Assembly: GCF_947077775.1 (NCBI RefSeq)
Contig: NZ_CAMTTE010000001.1
Coordinates: 620,001-684,000 of the forward strand
DNA length: 64,000 bases
Origin: Salinibacter pepae
Lineage (GTDB): Bacteria > Bacteroidota > Rhodothermia > Rhodothermales > Salinibacteraceae
Direction: 5' to 3'
Shown here: positions 42,221 through 51,596 of the stretch, one piece after another
Layout of the letters: every line of letters starts with the position of its first letter
How positions within the stretch are numbered: position 1 is the first letter of the stretch
The notes under the pieces: model-generated
Seen by the model: only the letters and a program-made list of their open reading frames with translations
Database searches by the model: none
What the model was told of the DNA's origin: nothing
Position numbers and translations under genes: made by a program

Positions 42221-43639
42221 ATGCTCTCCTTCCCTCTCGCCCCCTCCCGTGCCGCCCTGTCGGGGCGGTGCGTCCTGGGGGCCTTCGTCCTCGTCGTGCT
42301 GTGCGGGGCCTGCCAGCCGCCCTCCTCGTCGGTCCGGAGCCACCTGACGGGCCGTGTCGTCGTCGACTCCTCGGCCGGGGCCCTCGATGCGGACCGCGAC
42401 GTGCGGCTCCTCGTGGTTCGGCCGGACGGGCGCCGCCTCGACACGCTGGGCCACGCCCGCCCCGGCCCCGACGGCCGCTTCCAGATGCCGATTTCCGCAC
42501 CGGAGCGGGGCCTCTACGCCTTGTCCCTCTGGGGCCGAGGCGGCCGGGAGCAACTCGCGAGCACGGAGTACGTGGTGGCCCCCGGCGACACCGCCACGCT
42601 TCGCGTCTCCCTTCCGCTCCGGGGCGCGGGGCTCCGTCCGGTGTCGCCGGAGAACCGGGCCCTGCAGGCGTACCGCAACGCCATGACCATGCACCAACGC
42701 CTGCTCACGCGCCGGCTCCGGACGGCGCCGCCCAACGCGACCATGCAGGTCCAGAACATCCGCCTCACCAGTAGCGTCCTGTGGGGCCTCCGGGACCGCT
42801 ATCCCGGCACCTACGCCGCGGGATTTGCCGCCGTCGAGTCCCTCTCTCTGCTCGAAGGCTGGAACGACTCGCTGGTCGTGGCCCGCGCCCAGCAGATCGA
42901 CGCCGCCAGCCCACGCTACGCCGACGCCGCCCACATTGCCCGACGGGCCGAGGCCCGCCTCGACGGCCACCGGGCGGCACTCGCCCTTCTCGATACCCTC
43001 GAGGCCCGGGCCGCCACTGCGCGGCAGCGGGCTGGGGTGCAGGCCGCGCGCATCCAGGCCTTCCTGGACAGCGCACAGGTGGAGGCGGCCCTCTCGGCGT
43101 CTCAACGGCTCCGGGCGCGCTTCCCGCACACGCCCTGGGCCGAATGGGCCCGCCGCACCGAGTACGAGGCGGCCCGGCTCCGACCGGGCATGACGGCGCC
43201 GAACCTGACGATCCGGACGCTTCGCGGCGACACCCTCTCCCTCCACGGCCTTCGGGGCCGGCCCGTCGTCCTCGAATACTACCGCCCCGGGCTCGACCTG
43301 TACGCCCTCCAGCGCCCCCTCCGGAACGCCCTGTACGACGCCACCCGGGCCGACTCCGTCGCGTTCGTCTCCGTCTCCACCGAGCCCGACACGCTCGTCA
43401 ACCGGGCCTTTCTGCACAACCGACGACTGCCGGGCCATCGGGCCATCGCCGCCGACGGGCCGCAAGACCCGCTCGTCCGCCGGTACAACGCCACTCGCCT
43501 CCCCCGGTGGGTTCTCATCGACGACACCGGGGCCATCGTGGACTCCTACTGGGCCGGCGATTTTCCGGCCCTCCGGCAGGGCCTCACGCAGCTCCTCCAC
43601 GCGAGGCCCACGGCGGCCGCCCCCCTCTCCCTCCCCTAA
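42221..43639 (+). CDS. lipoprotein with C-terminal thioredoxin-like domain lacking CxxC
   Basis: The 472-residue protein has a type II signal peptide (VLVVLCGAC lipobox near residue 31), an N-terminal beta-sandwich like DUF4369 (HLTGRVVVDSSAGALDADRDVRLLVVRPDGRRLDTLG), a helical middle and an AhpC/TlpA-like end. The end reads MTAPNLTIRTLRGDTLSLHGLRGRPVVLEYYRPG, VAFVSVSTEPDTLVNRAF, LPRWVLIDDTGAIV. In TlpA the strand is followed by WCxxC; here it is YYRPGLDL, so disulfide chemistry is absent. It lies 8 bp after gatB, on the same strand. The role is unknown. Confidence 0.7.
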   Translation: MLSFPLAPSRAALSGRCVLGAFVLVVLCGACQPPSSSVRSHLTGRVVVDSSAGALDADRDVRLLVVRPDGRRLDTLGHARPGPDGRFQMPISAPERGLYALSLWGRGGREQLASTEYVVAPGDTATLRVSLPLRGAGLRPVSPENRALQAYRNAMTMHQRLLTRRLRTAPPNATMQVQNIRLTSSVLWGLRDRYPGTYAAGFAAVESLSLLEGWNDSLVVARAQQIDAASPRYADAAHIARRAEARLDGHRAALALLDTLEARAATARQRAGVQAARIQAFLDSAQVEAALSASQRLRARFPHTPWAEWARRTEYEAARLRPGMTAPNLTIRTLRGDTLSLHGLRGRPVVLEYYRPGLDLYALQRPLRNALYDATRADSVAFVSVSTEPDTLVNRAFLHNRRLPGHRAIAADGPQDPLVRRYNATRLPRWVLIDDTGAIVDSYWAGDFPALRQGLTQLLHARPTAAAPLSLP

Positions 43640-43670
43640 CCTTTTCCGCGGTCCTTCATGGAGTCGGAAC

Positions 43671-44330
43671 GTGACGGCCTTGAAACATGCCCCGCTGTCC
43701 GCGTACTTGGCTCGTGCTGGTTCATCGTTGGTCTTCTGCGATAGCTCCACCCGTGCCGTGCCGTCTGCTCTCTCCGGGACCTTCTCCTACATCAAGAACT
43801 TTCTTCAGGATCAGGATGTCGCGGCGATCGTGCCTTCCTCCTCCTTTCTGGTCCGACGCGTCTGCAAGTGGATCGACTTCGGGGAGGACCAGGTCGTCGT
43901 CGAGTACGGCCCCGGAAACGGGGTCTTCAGCGAGTTCATCCTCGACCGCATGACGGCGGACTCGACGCTCCTTCTCGTCGAGAGCAACCCCGACTTCGTG
44001 GGGATGCTCGAGGAATGGACGAGCGACGACCCCCGGGCGCTCGTCGTGCAGGACCGGGCCGAGCGTATCGTCGACATTCTCGACGCGCACGACGTGGACA
44101 CGGTCGACTACATCGTGTCCGGGATTCCCTTCTCCTTCCTCGACGAGGGGGCGCGGGAGGAACTGCTCGCCCGAACCCGAGACGTCCTCGCGGAGGACGG
44201 GAAGTTCCTGGTCTATCAGAACTACAACCACCTGGAGGCCCCGCTCCGCAAGCACTTCTCGGCGGTCACGAAGGAGTACGAGCCCCGCAACATCCCCCCG
44301 ACGATGTTTGTCTACGAGGCGCAGAAGTAG
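43671..44330 (+). CDS. phospholipid/rRNA-type methyltransferase-like protein
   Basis: The product has about 219 residues. FSYIKNFLQDQDVAAIVPSSSFLVRRVCKWID followed by VVVEYGPGNGVFSEFIL (SAM motif I), TLLLVESNPDFVGMLEEW and DYIVSGIPFSFL is like PmtA-type phosphatidylethanolamine methyltransferases, which themselves resemble KsgA. 'IVSGIPFS' stands where rRNA dimethylases have N-L/I-P-Y. The GTG start at 43671 is uncertain; the recognisable part begins at about residue 37. Membrane-lipid methylation is inferred, not shown. The tpiA gene begins 47 bp downstream. Confidence 0.65.
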   Translation: MTALKHAPLSAYLARAGSSLVFCDSSTRAVPSALSGTFSYIKNFLQDQDVAAIVPSSSFLVRRVCKWIDFGEDQVVVEYGPGNGVFSEFILDRMTADSTLLLVESNPDFVGMLEEWTSDDPRALVVQDRAERIVDILDAHDVDTVDYIVSGIPFSFLDEGAREELLARTRDVLAEDGKFLVYQNYNHLEAPLRKHFSAVTKEYEPRNIPPTMFVYEAQK

Positions 44331-44377
44331 GGCTGCGCCCTGGCTGATTCGATTTTCCGCACAACCCGTTCCCGTCT

Positions 44378-45160
44378 ATGCTGGTCGCTGGCAACTGGAA
44401 AATGAACACCGACGTCCCGGAAGGCCGGGCGCTCGCCGACGCCATCGCGGAGGGCCTGTCGTCCACGGCCGCCGACCGCGGCGACGTCGACTTCCTCGTC
44501 TGCCCCCCATACGTCCACCTGCCGGCCGTCCGCGAGGCGCTGGCGGACGTCCCCGTCGCGGTGGGGGCCCAGGACATGCACGCGAAGGACGAAGGGGCCT
44601 ACACGGGCGACGTGTCCGCCCCCATGCTGTCGTCCATCGGGTGCGACGCCGTTATTCTCGGCCACTCCGAGCGGCGCACGTACTACGACGAGACCGACGC
44701 CGAGGTCAACGCCAAGGCCCAGCAGGCCCGGGCCCACGACCTTGTGCCCATCGTGTGCGTCGGCGAGACCCTCGAGCAGCGGAAGGCGGGGGAGGCCGAC
44801 ACGGTCGTCCGGAGCCAGGTGGACGGGGCGCTGTCGGATGTCTCGATCGATGGCGCGGACGAGCTGATCGTGGCCTACGAGCCGATCTGGGCCATCGGCA
44901 CGGGGGAATCCGCCGCCGCCGAGCAGGCACAGGCGATGCACGCGGTGATCCGGGAGGACCTGCGGGAGCGCTACGGGGGCGAGGTGGCGGACGAGGTGCC
45001 GCTCCTCTACGGCGGCAGCATGAAGCCGCACAACGCCTACGGCCTTCTCTCCCAGCCGGACATCGACGGGGGCCTTATCGGCAGCGCCAGCCTTGAGGCG
45101 GAGAGCTTCCTCGGCATCGCCGAGAAGGCGGCCGAGGTGCTCGAGACGTCCGGGCACTGA
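44378..45160 (+). CDS. tpiA: triosephosphate isomerase
   Basis: Triosephosphate isomerase interconverts DHAP and GAP in glycolysis/gluconeogenesis. The 260-residue protein has catalytic Lys in AGNWKMN (Lys8), His in ILGHSERR, the base Glu in [12 protein letters not shown] and the phosphate loop ([20 protein letters not shown]). It is of normal length plus a slightly longer C-terminus. It is 272 bp upstream of the class I aldolase, which makes its substrate; both are on the plus strand. Confidence 0.96.
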   Translation: MLVAGNWKMNTDVPEGRALADAIAEGLSSTAADRGDVDFLVCPPYVHLPAVREALADVPVAVGAQDMHAKDEGAYTGDVSAPMLSSIGCDAVILGHSERRTYYDETDAEVNAKAQQARAHDLVPIVCVGETLEQRKAGEADTVVRSQVDGALSDVSIDGADELIVAYEPIWAIGTGESAAAEQAQAMHAVIREDLRERYGGEVADEVPLLYGGSMKPHNAYGLLSQPDIDGGLIGSASLEAESFLGIAEKAAEVLETSGH

Positions 45161-45432
45161 CCCTTCCCGTCCGTCAAGCCGTCGCCGTGGCCCGGAACGG
45201 CGACGGGGCCGCAACGGGCCCCACATGGTCCTGGCGGGCCGATGTGCACGCCGCCGCCCTACGTTCCTGTGCGTCCTGGCCTGTGCGTCCTGGCAGGGCG
45301 ATGACTTTCCTGCGTCGCCGACATGGACGAAAACCTTTTCTCTTCTTACCATGTGAGGTAGGCCCTCGCCGTCCACATCCGACCGAGGCCTTCCCCTTGT
45401 CGTTTTGTCCTACAACCCTCCCCAACCGACCC

Positions 45433-46515
45433 ATGGCCCAAGCAACCCGCACCCCCATTGCCAAACACCTCGGCGACGAAGCTGAGGACCTCCTCGACCA
45501 CGAGTGCGAAACCATTCCGAAGGACCAGATTCACCTTCCCGGCCCGGACTTCGTGGACCGCGTCTGGAAGGGCTCGGACCGCAGTCCCCAGGTCCTCCGG
45601 TCGATGCAGCAGATCTTCAACCACGGTCGCCTCGGCGGGTCCGGCTACATCTCCATCCTGCCCGTCGACCAGGGCATCGAGCACTCCGCCGGCGTCTCGT
45701 TTGCGCCGAACCCAATGTACTTCGACCCCGAGAACATCGTCACGCTGGCCATCGAGGGCGGCTGCAACGCCGTGGCCACCACCTACGGCGTGCTCGGCTC
45801 CGTGGCGCGGGACTACGCCCACAAGATCCCCTTCGTCCTCAAGATTAACCACAGCGAGCTGCTCTCGTACCCGAACCGGTACGACCAGGTGCCCTATGCC
45901 CGCGTGGAGGACGCCTACGAGCAAGGCTGCGTCGGCGTCGGCGCCACGATCTACTGGGGCTCCGAGGAGTCGAACCGCCAGCTGCAGGAGATCTCAAAGA
46001 TCTTCTCCCGGGCGCACGAGCTGGGCATGACCACCATCCTCTGGTGCTACGTGCGCAACAAGGAGTTCGTCCTGAACGGCTCCAACTACGAGGGCTCGGC
46101 CGACCTGACGGGGCAGGCCAACCACCTCGGGGCCACCATCGAGGCGGACATCATCAAGCAGAAGCAGCCGACCCTGACGGGCGGGTACCAGGCCGTGCGG
46201 GCCCACAAGGACGAGGGCTACGCGAAGGACCCGTCGCTCGTCGACGAGAAGCTGCTGACGGACCACCCGATCGACATGACCCGCTACCAGGTGGCCAACA
46301 ACTACATGGGCCGCTGCGGCCTCATCAACTCCGGCGGGGCGAGCGGCGAGAACGACCTGCAGCAGGTCGTCCGGACGGCCGTCATCAACAAGCGCGCCGG
46401 CGGGATGGGCCTCATCACCGGCCGCAAGTCGTTCCAGAAGCCGATGGAGGAGGGCATCGAGATCCTGAACGCCATCCAGGACGTGTACCTCGACGACGAC
46501 ATCACGATTGCCTAG
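45433..46515 (+). CDS. fbaB: class I fructose-bisphosphate aldolase (FbaB/DhnA type)
   Basis: The 360-residue Schiff-base aldolase of the archaeal/bacterial DhnA family has the early block [68 protein letters not shown], and the Schiff-base lysine region [10 protein letters not shown]. Phosphate-binding [13 protein letters not shown] and [14 protein letters not shown] are near the end. It is longer than typical (about 300-350) because of an N-terminal extension with halophile-type acidity. The ATG at 45433 is chosen; the frame is open upstream but not conserved. It makes or splits FBP, next to tpiA. Confidence 0.9.
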   Translation: MAQATRTPIAKHLGDEAEDLLDHECETIPKDQIHLPGPDFVDRVWKGSDRSPQVLRSMQQIFNHGRLGGSGYISILPVDQGIEHSAGVSFAPNPMYFDPENIVTLAIEGGCNAVATTYGVLGSVARDYAHKIPFVLKINHSELLSYPNRYDQVPYARVEDAYEQGCVGVGATIYWGSEESNRQLQEISKIFSRAHELGMTTILWCYVRNKEFVLNGSNYEGSADLTGQANHLGATIEADIIKQKQPTLTGGYQAVRAHKDEGYAKDPSLVDEKLLTDHPIDMTRYQVANNYMGRCGLINSGGASGENDLQQVVRTAVINKRAGGMGLITGRKSFQKPMEEGIEILNAIQDVYLDDDITIA

Positions 46516-46558
46516 CCGCGTGATGCCGAGGGCAGATCAATTTGTACCAGGCCCCGCA

Positions 46559-46593
46559 GCGTGCCTCCACCGCCCGGTGGGGGCACGCTTTTT
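46559..46593 (+). terminator. rho-independent terminator after the aldolase gene
   Basis: GCGTGCCTCCACC and GGTGGGGGCACGC form a 13-bp stem (one G-U) with a GCCC-type loop, followed by TTTTT. It lies 44 bp after the aldolase stop. Confidence 0.85.
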
Positions 46594-46721
46594 CGTGTCT
46601 CAGAACCCGGCATGTTGATTTTTCCTCGCAAGAGGGCCCTCTCCCCAATCCTGTCGGGGACGACGACGTGCAGGCCATCGCTGCCGCCCGCAGCCTCGGG
46701 ACACGCACAAAAAACGGGCTC

Positions 46722-47627
46722 TCAGGGCCCGGTGGCTTCGTCGGCCGTCCACCTCACGTGCCACGCCCGCTGCGGCTTTGCGTCGCGGCTTCCGCAGCTG
46801 TGCGGAAACGGCGTTCCCTCCTGCTCCGGCCACACGTGCGCCGTTCGCGTCTCGCCTTCGGCCCGCACCCGCACCGTCCAGCCCTCACCGGTCTCCTCCA
46901 GGCCCGCGCCCCGCACGGCCTCGAGGGCGGTCGCGCCCCGTCGTTGCCGAAGGGACAGACACGCCGCCTGGACCGGACGCGGCTGGTGGACCGCCCCGCG
47001 CACCCGGCCCAGATCATACAGGTGCCCGTCCCGGTGCGCCCCCACCAGGTCGGCCATGTCGGCGGGGCGGAGCCAGCCGTAGTGCGTGCCGTCGGGCAGC
47101 ACCAGGGCGGTGGGGGCGAAGCGGTGTCCCCCGAGGTGCGACGTCTGCCACGCGGCGGCGGGGGCGGCGTCGGCCACGGCCTGGGCGACGGGGCGCCCCC
47201 ACTTGGCACAGCAGGCATCCCGGCGGCCATTCACGCAGGTGAGCACGAGCGGCCCCGCCTCAGGGGCAGGCCCAGCGGCCCGGAGCGCCTCGGGCACCCG
47301 CAGGGCAGGGAGGTCCCCATAGGCCCCGAGCGACCACTCGCGCACGACCGGCTGCGGCCCGGCCCGCACGGCGATGCAGCGAATGCGGCCCGGGTCGTCC
47401 CACCGCTGAAGCCCCCGACGGATGAGCTGCACGCGCAGGTCGGGCATCGCGTCCGTCCACTCCGCGATGGCCTCGTGCACGCTCGGCCCCCACCCCGCAT
47501 CCTCGACGGCATCCGTGCTCCACGGCGAGGGGTCTTCGATCAGGAGCCAGTGGGGGGCCTCGGTGGCGGTGCCCCTCGGCGAGACGCCGTGGGAGCGGGC
47601 CAGCCGTGAACAAAAAGCGGACGCCAT
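46722..47627 (-). CDS. sucrase/ferredoxin-like protein
   Basis: The 301-residue protein has the Sucrase/ferredoxin-like (PF06999) pattern. The N-terminal part includes PHWLLIEDPSPWSTDAV. Then comes LVLTCVNGRRDACCAKWGRPVA with the cysteines that hold a thioredoxin-like [2Fe-2S] centre, and the hallmark QTSHLGGHRFAPTALVLPDGTHYGWL with histidines as further ligands. The C-terminal part (ACLSLRQRRGATALEAVRGAG...WTVRVRAEG) also fits. It is probably a cytoplasmic electron-transfer protein of unknown partner. It is convergent with the aldolase gene. Confidence 0.75.
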   Translation of the reverse strand: MASAFCSRLARSHGVSPRGTATEAPHWLLIEDPSPWSTDAVEDAGWGPSVHEAIAEWTDAMPDLRVQLIRRGLQRWDDPGRIRCIAVRAGPQPVVREWSLGAYGDLPALRVPEALRAAGPAPEAGPLVLTCVNGRRDACCAKWGRPVAQAVADAAPAAAWQTSHLGGHRFAPTALVLPDGTHYGWLRPADMADLVGAHRDGHLYDLGRVRGAVHQPRPVQAACLSLRQRRGATALEAVRGAGLEETGEGWTVRVRAEGETRTAHVWPEQEGTPFPHSCGSRDAKPQRAWHVRWTADEATGP

Positions 47628-47795
47628 ACAATCCTCCTCGACGAAACAGGTACGGAATTCGCGCCCCGTCCGGACGATCGGGGACGACGCCGGAGTCCTA
47701 CGATCGGCCTCCGGGCTCGGGTGCTTCGTTGAACCCCGCGCCGCCCCCTCTCGTTCGCCCCACCACGTCGGTTTTCCCCCAAGTTCTTCGTGTCC

Positions 47796-49607
47796 ATGCC
47801 CGAGCCCGAATCGCCCGAGCCCGACGCGGCCCCGCCCGCAGACGAGCCCCCCGAGGCCGCCCCCGACACGCCGCCCCTAGACCCGTACACGGCCCACTAC
47901 CCGCCGTGGGCCCGGGAACTGGCACGGAAGTACTTCACGAAGACGGTCTCCACCTTCATCCTCCACGGCGACATTCGCGACGTGGTGCCGACCGAGGACC
48001 GCGACGGCGCCCGCATCTACCCGCCGCTTCGGCGCTTCCTGACCGACGACCTGTTCGCCGCCCGCGACGTGGTGGTCTTCTACGACCGCAGCGCCGGGAT
48101 CCACTTCGCGGACGCGGCCTCCCGACGCGACTTCAGTCGCGCCCTGGCCGGGGAGGAGCGCCTCGCCGGCACCGAATACGAGAACAACCTGCCGAAGGCC
48201 CCCAACAAGGTCTTCGAGCTGCTCGAGGACTACTTTCGCCTCCGCCTCTCGAACGGCACCCGGGTGGCCTGCGTCATCGACTACGCGGAGACGGTGGCCC
48301 CCATGGCCGAGGCGTCGATGTACTCGGCGCAGGACCGGCAGTCGCTCGTGTACCTGCAAAAGTGGTCCCGCGACTCGCTCTTTCTGGAGAGCGACTTTAC
48401 GCTCACCCTCCTCACCGAAAACCTGACGGACCTGAACCAGCAGCTCGTCCAGAGCCCCCACACCGCCGAGATTTACGTCCCGATTCCCGAGGGCGACGAC
48501 CGGCAGGCGTACATCGACTGGGCCCTGGACGAGCGGGGCGACCGGTTCCGGGCACACTCGGACGTGCCCCCGGAGGCCCTGGCCCAGAACACGGCGGGCC
48601 TCAACTACACGCAGCTCCGGACGATCCTGGCCGACGTGCTGGAGAACCAGAACCGACTGACCGCCGCCACGCTCTCCGACCTGAAGAAGGAGTTCATCGA
48701 GGCGGAGGCGTACGGGATGCTGGAGTTTATCGAGACGGACAACTCGCTGGATCTCATCGCGGGCCACAACGAAGCGAAAGACCACCTCCGCCAGGCCGCC
48801 CACGCCGTGCAGACGGGGCGGCACGACGTGCTCCCGATGGGGTACCTCGTGAGCGGGCCCGTGGGCTGTGGCAAGACGTTCCTGATCAACTGCTTCGCCG
48901 GGGAGATTGGGATTCCGATGGTGAAGCTCAAGAACTTCCGCTCGCAGTGGCAGGGGGTGACGGAGGGCAACCTGGAGAAAATCTTGAACCTGCTGGAGGC
49001 GATGACGCCGGTGGCGGTCCTGATCGACGAGGCCGACGCGGCGCTCGGGGACCGCGACGCGCAGGGCGACTCGGGCGTGAGCCAGCGCGTCTTCTCGCAG
49101 ATCGTCTCGTTCATGAGCGACCCGGCCCACCGGGGGCGTGTGATCTTTTTCCTCGTCACCGCCCGCCCCGACCTGATGCCGGTGGATCTCAAGCGGCAGG
49201 GGCGCGCCGAGGAGCACCTCTCGCTCTTCTACCCCCACACCCGCGCAGACCGGGAGGAGCTCCTCCGGGTGATGATGCGCCGAACGGGCGTGGACCTGCC
49301 GATTGAGGCGGCTCCCCCTGAACTGCTGGAGGGCGAGCGCACCTACAGCGGGGCCGACATGGAGGCCGTCCTCACCCGCGCCGCCTTCCGGGCCGCCGGG
49401 TCGAACGACGGCACCGTGACGCCGGCCCTCCTGCAGGAAACGGTGAACGACTTCATCCCCCCCACCTACCCGACGGAGGTGGAGCTGCAGCAGCTGGCCG
49501 CCGTGCTGGAGTGCACGAGCCGCGACCTGCTCCCGGAGCGCTTCCGATCGATGAAGCGGAGTGAGGTCGTCGAGCGGCTCGAACAGCTTAAGCGAATGGT
49601 GGACTAG
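47796..49607 (+). CDS. AAA+ ATPase with a degenerate first AAA-like domain
   Basis: The 603-residue protein has a disordered acidic N-terminus (30 residues), a first AAA-like region without Walker A (FILHGDIRDVV, RVACVIDYAETVAP, FTLTLLTENLTDLN, residues ~40-290) and a complete AAA+ module. The module has Walker A GPVGCGKT (354-361), Walker B VAVLIDEADAAL, sensor 1 VIFFLVTARPDLMP and an Arg-finger-like KRQGRAEEHL. The order resembles the Ycf46-like AAA proteins, where the N-terminal domain is also AAA-like but inactive. No protease domain is present. It probably remodels an unknown protein partner. The start is ATG 47796, not the GTG 6 bp earlier. Confidence 0.75.
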   Translation: MPEPESPEPDAAPPADEPPEAAPDTPPLDPYTAHYPPWARELARKYFTKTVSTFILHGDIRDVVPTEDRDGARIYPPLRRFLTDDLFAARDVVVFYDRSAGIHFADAASRRDFSRALAGEERLAGTEYENNLPKAPNKVFELLEDYFRLRLSNGTRVACVIDYAETVAPMAEASMYSAQDRQSLVYLQKWSRDSLFLESDFTLTLLTENLTDLNQQLVQSPHTAEIYVPIPEGDDRQAYIDWALDERGDRFRAHSDVPPEALAQNTAGLNYTQLRTILADVLENQNRLTAATLSDLKKEFIEAEAYGMLEFIETDNSLDLIAGHNEAKDHLRQAAHAVQTGRHDVLPMGYLVSGPVGCGKTFLINCFAGEIGIPMVKLKNFRSQWQGVTEGNLEKILNLLEAMTPVAVLIDEADAALGDRDAQGDSGVSQRVFSQIVSFMSDPAHRGRVIFFLVTARPDLMPVDLKRQGRAEEHLSLFYPHTRADREELLRVMMRRTGVDLPIEAAPPELLEGERTYSGADMEAVLTRAAFRAAGSNDGTVTPALLQETVNDFIPPTYPTEVELQQLAAVLECTSRDLLPERFRSMKRSEVVERLEQLKRMVD

Positions 49608-49749
49608 CATCGCCCCCCGGTTCGACGAAACGCATCCGGAGACGATGGATGACCGGATGGGCGCCACGACGTGGATGACACTGTCCGTCGGCGCCCTTAT
49701 GTTTCGGATGATTTGGTTTCCCGCTCCCCATTGGACGCACGCCGCCCGC

Positions 49750-51489
49750 ATGACTGCTTCGACATTTCGCCGCTACGGATTCGGCCTTCTCAGCCTCGTC
49801 CTGTTGGTCCTGCCGTCCCGCCTCGCTGCCCAGGACTACGAGGTGCCGATAGTGACCGACACGTACGCCCTCCAGAACGCCCGGGTCGTACAGGCCCCCG
49901 GTCAGGTGCTCGAATCGGCCACTGTCGTCGTGCGGGATGGCGTGATCGACGCCGTGGGGTCGGACGCCGAGGTGCCCTACGACGCCCGCACCATCGAGGC
50001 CGACTCGCTCGTGGTCTACGCTGGGTTTATCGACGGGCTCTCGCACGCGGGGGTCGAGATGCCGGAGGACGAGGACACGGACGTCGAGGACCCCGGCACC
50101 CCACCCCCCGACGCGGCGGGCATTCAGCCGGACCGGGCCGTCCGCCCGTTTCTGTCCCCCGACGAATCGGCCCTGCAGTCGCTGCGGAAGGCCGGGTTCA
50201 CCCTCGGCCACGTCGCTCCGGAGGGACAGATGCTTCCCGGCACCAGCGCGCACGTCTTCTACGGCGGGGAGACGGCCAACGACATGGTCCTGGAGGCCGG
50301 CCCCACCCTCTTCGCCCAGCTCCAGACGGCCGACGGCTACGTGTACCCGGCCACGGGCATGGCCGTGATTGCGCAGATGCGGCAGCTGTACCGCGAGGCG
50401 GAGCGCCGCCAACAGCTTGAGGCGGCCTACGAACGGGACCCCACGGGCCGCCCGCAGCCGCCTCAGGACCCGCAGCACAGCGCCCTCTTTCCCGTGCTGG
50501 ACGGCGAGCAGCCCCTCGCTTTCTACGCCGACGAGGCCCTCTCCCTCCACCGCATCCTCGCGCTCCGTCAGGAGCTCGACTTCCCCCTTGTGCTCGCCGG
50601 CCTTGGGGAGGGTCACGAGCTGGTGGGCGCCCTTCAGGCGGTCGACGCGCCCCTCTTCCTGACGCTCGACCTGCCCGAGGAGCCGACCCGAACGAGCGGC
50701 TCGGACACCACGGTGGCCGACACGACGAGCGCCCCCTCTCGATACTACAGCCCTGACCTGCAGACCCCGTCGTACGAGACCGTCGCCGAAGAGGAGAAAA
50801 ACCTGGAGCTCCGCCACGCCATGGAGCGGCAGGACTACCTGGAGACGGCCGCCACCCTGCACGACGCCGGGCTTGAATTCGGCTTCACCACCCGCGAGGC
50901 CGCCCCGGGCGACGTCCGCAGCAACCTCCGCACCATGATCGATCAGGGCCTGCCCGAGCAAACGGCCCTGGCCGCCCTGACCACCCGCCCCGCCGCCCAG
51001 CTGGGCCTGGACGACCGCCTCGGGACCGTGGAGGCGGGCAAGATTGCCAACCTGGTCGTCACCGACGGGTCGTACTTCGCGGAGGACACGAAGGTCACGC
51101 ATGTTTTCGTGGACGGCCGGCTGTACGACTACAGCGCCGACGGCTCCGACGAGGGGGAAGTCAGCGGCGACGTGTCCGCGGTCCTCGGGACGTGGTCGTA
51201 CACGCTCGACACCCCGCAGGGCGAGCTTTCCGGCGAGGTCACGATTGAGGGCGACCCGTCGGGCCTGGACGGCACCTTCGTCGGTCCCCAGGGCGACGAA
51301 CAGTCGCTCCAGTCGGTGTCGTTCGACGGCACCACCCTCTCGTTCACGGTGGCCTCCCCGCAGGGCGGCTCCGTCTCCGTCTCGGTGACGGTCGAGGGCG
51401 ACACCTTCGAGGGCTCCGCCTCCACGTCCGGCGGCTCGTTCCCCATCGCTGGGGAGCGCACCAGCGCCCCGGACGCGACCCGGAAGTAG
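49750..51489 (+). CDS. exported amidohydrolase-like protein, metal site degenerate
   Basis: The 579-residue protein has a signal peptide (MTASTFRRYGFGLLSLVLLVLPSRLAAQ). The amidohydrolase outer beta-domain and start of the barrel are present (YALQNARVVQAPGQVLESATVVVRDGVIDAVG, VVYAGFIDGLSHAGVEM), but where the family has D-x-H-x-H there is DGLSHAG, so the binuclear metal site is incomplete. Near the end TALAALTTRPAAQLGLDDRLGTVEAGKIANLVVTDG is typical. About 100 further residues form a beta-rich Thr/Ser/Gly domain (YTLDTPQGELSGEVTIEGDPSGLDGTF). It is the first of three tandem genes. Confidence 0.78.
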   Translation: MTASTFRRYGFGLLSLVLLVLPSRLAAQDYEVPIVTDTYALQNARVVQAPGQVLESATVVVRDGVIDAVGSDAEVPYDARTIEADSLVVYAGFIDGLSHAGVEMPEDEDTDVEDPGTPPPDAAGIQPDRAVRPFLSPDESALQSLRKAGFTLGHVAPEGQMLPGTSAHVFYGGETANDMVLEAGPTLFAQLQTADGYVYPATGMAVIAQMRQLYREAERRQQLEAAYERDPTGRPQPPQDPQHSALFPVLDGEQPLAFYADEALSLHRILALRQELDFPLVLAGLGEGHELVGALQAVDAPLFLTLDLPEEPTRTSGSDTTVADTTSAPSRYYSPDLQTPSYETVAEEEKNLELRHAMERQDYLETAATLHDAGLEFGFTTREAAPGDVRSNLRTMIDQGLPEQTALAALTTRPAAQLGLDDRLGTVEAGKIANLVVTDGSYFAEDTKVTHVFVDGRLYDYSADGSDEGEVSGDVSAVLGTWSYTLDTPQGELSGEVTIEGDPSGLDGTFVGPQGDEQSLQSVSFDGTTLSFTVASPQGGSVSVSVTVEGDTFEGSASTSGGSFPIAGERTSAPDATRK

Positions 51490-51596
51490 CGTTCGCCCCC
51501 CGGTGCCCCACGGCGGCGTAGGCTCTCCCCCAGCCGATTCCGCACCCCGGCCTTTTCCTTTCGACGATGTTTTGCGTTCTGGCTTTCTGCTCCCCC

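Noticed and set aside
45187-45432. N-terminal extension of the aldolase
   Set aside because: The in-frame codons are not aldolase-like and include a likely promoter region; the ATG at 45433 fits the family.
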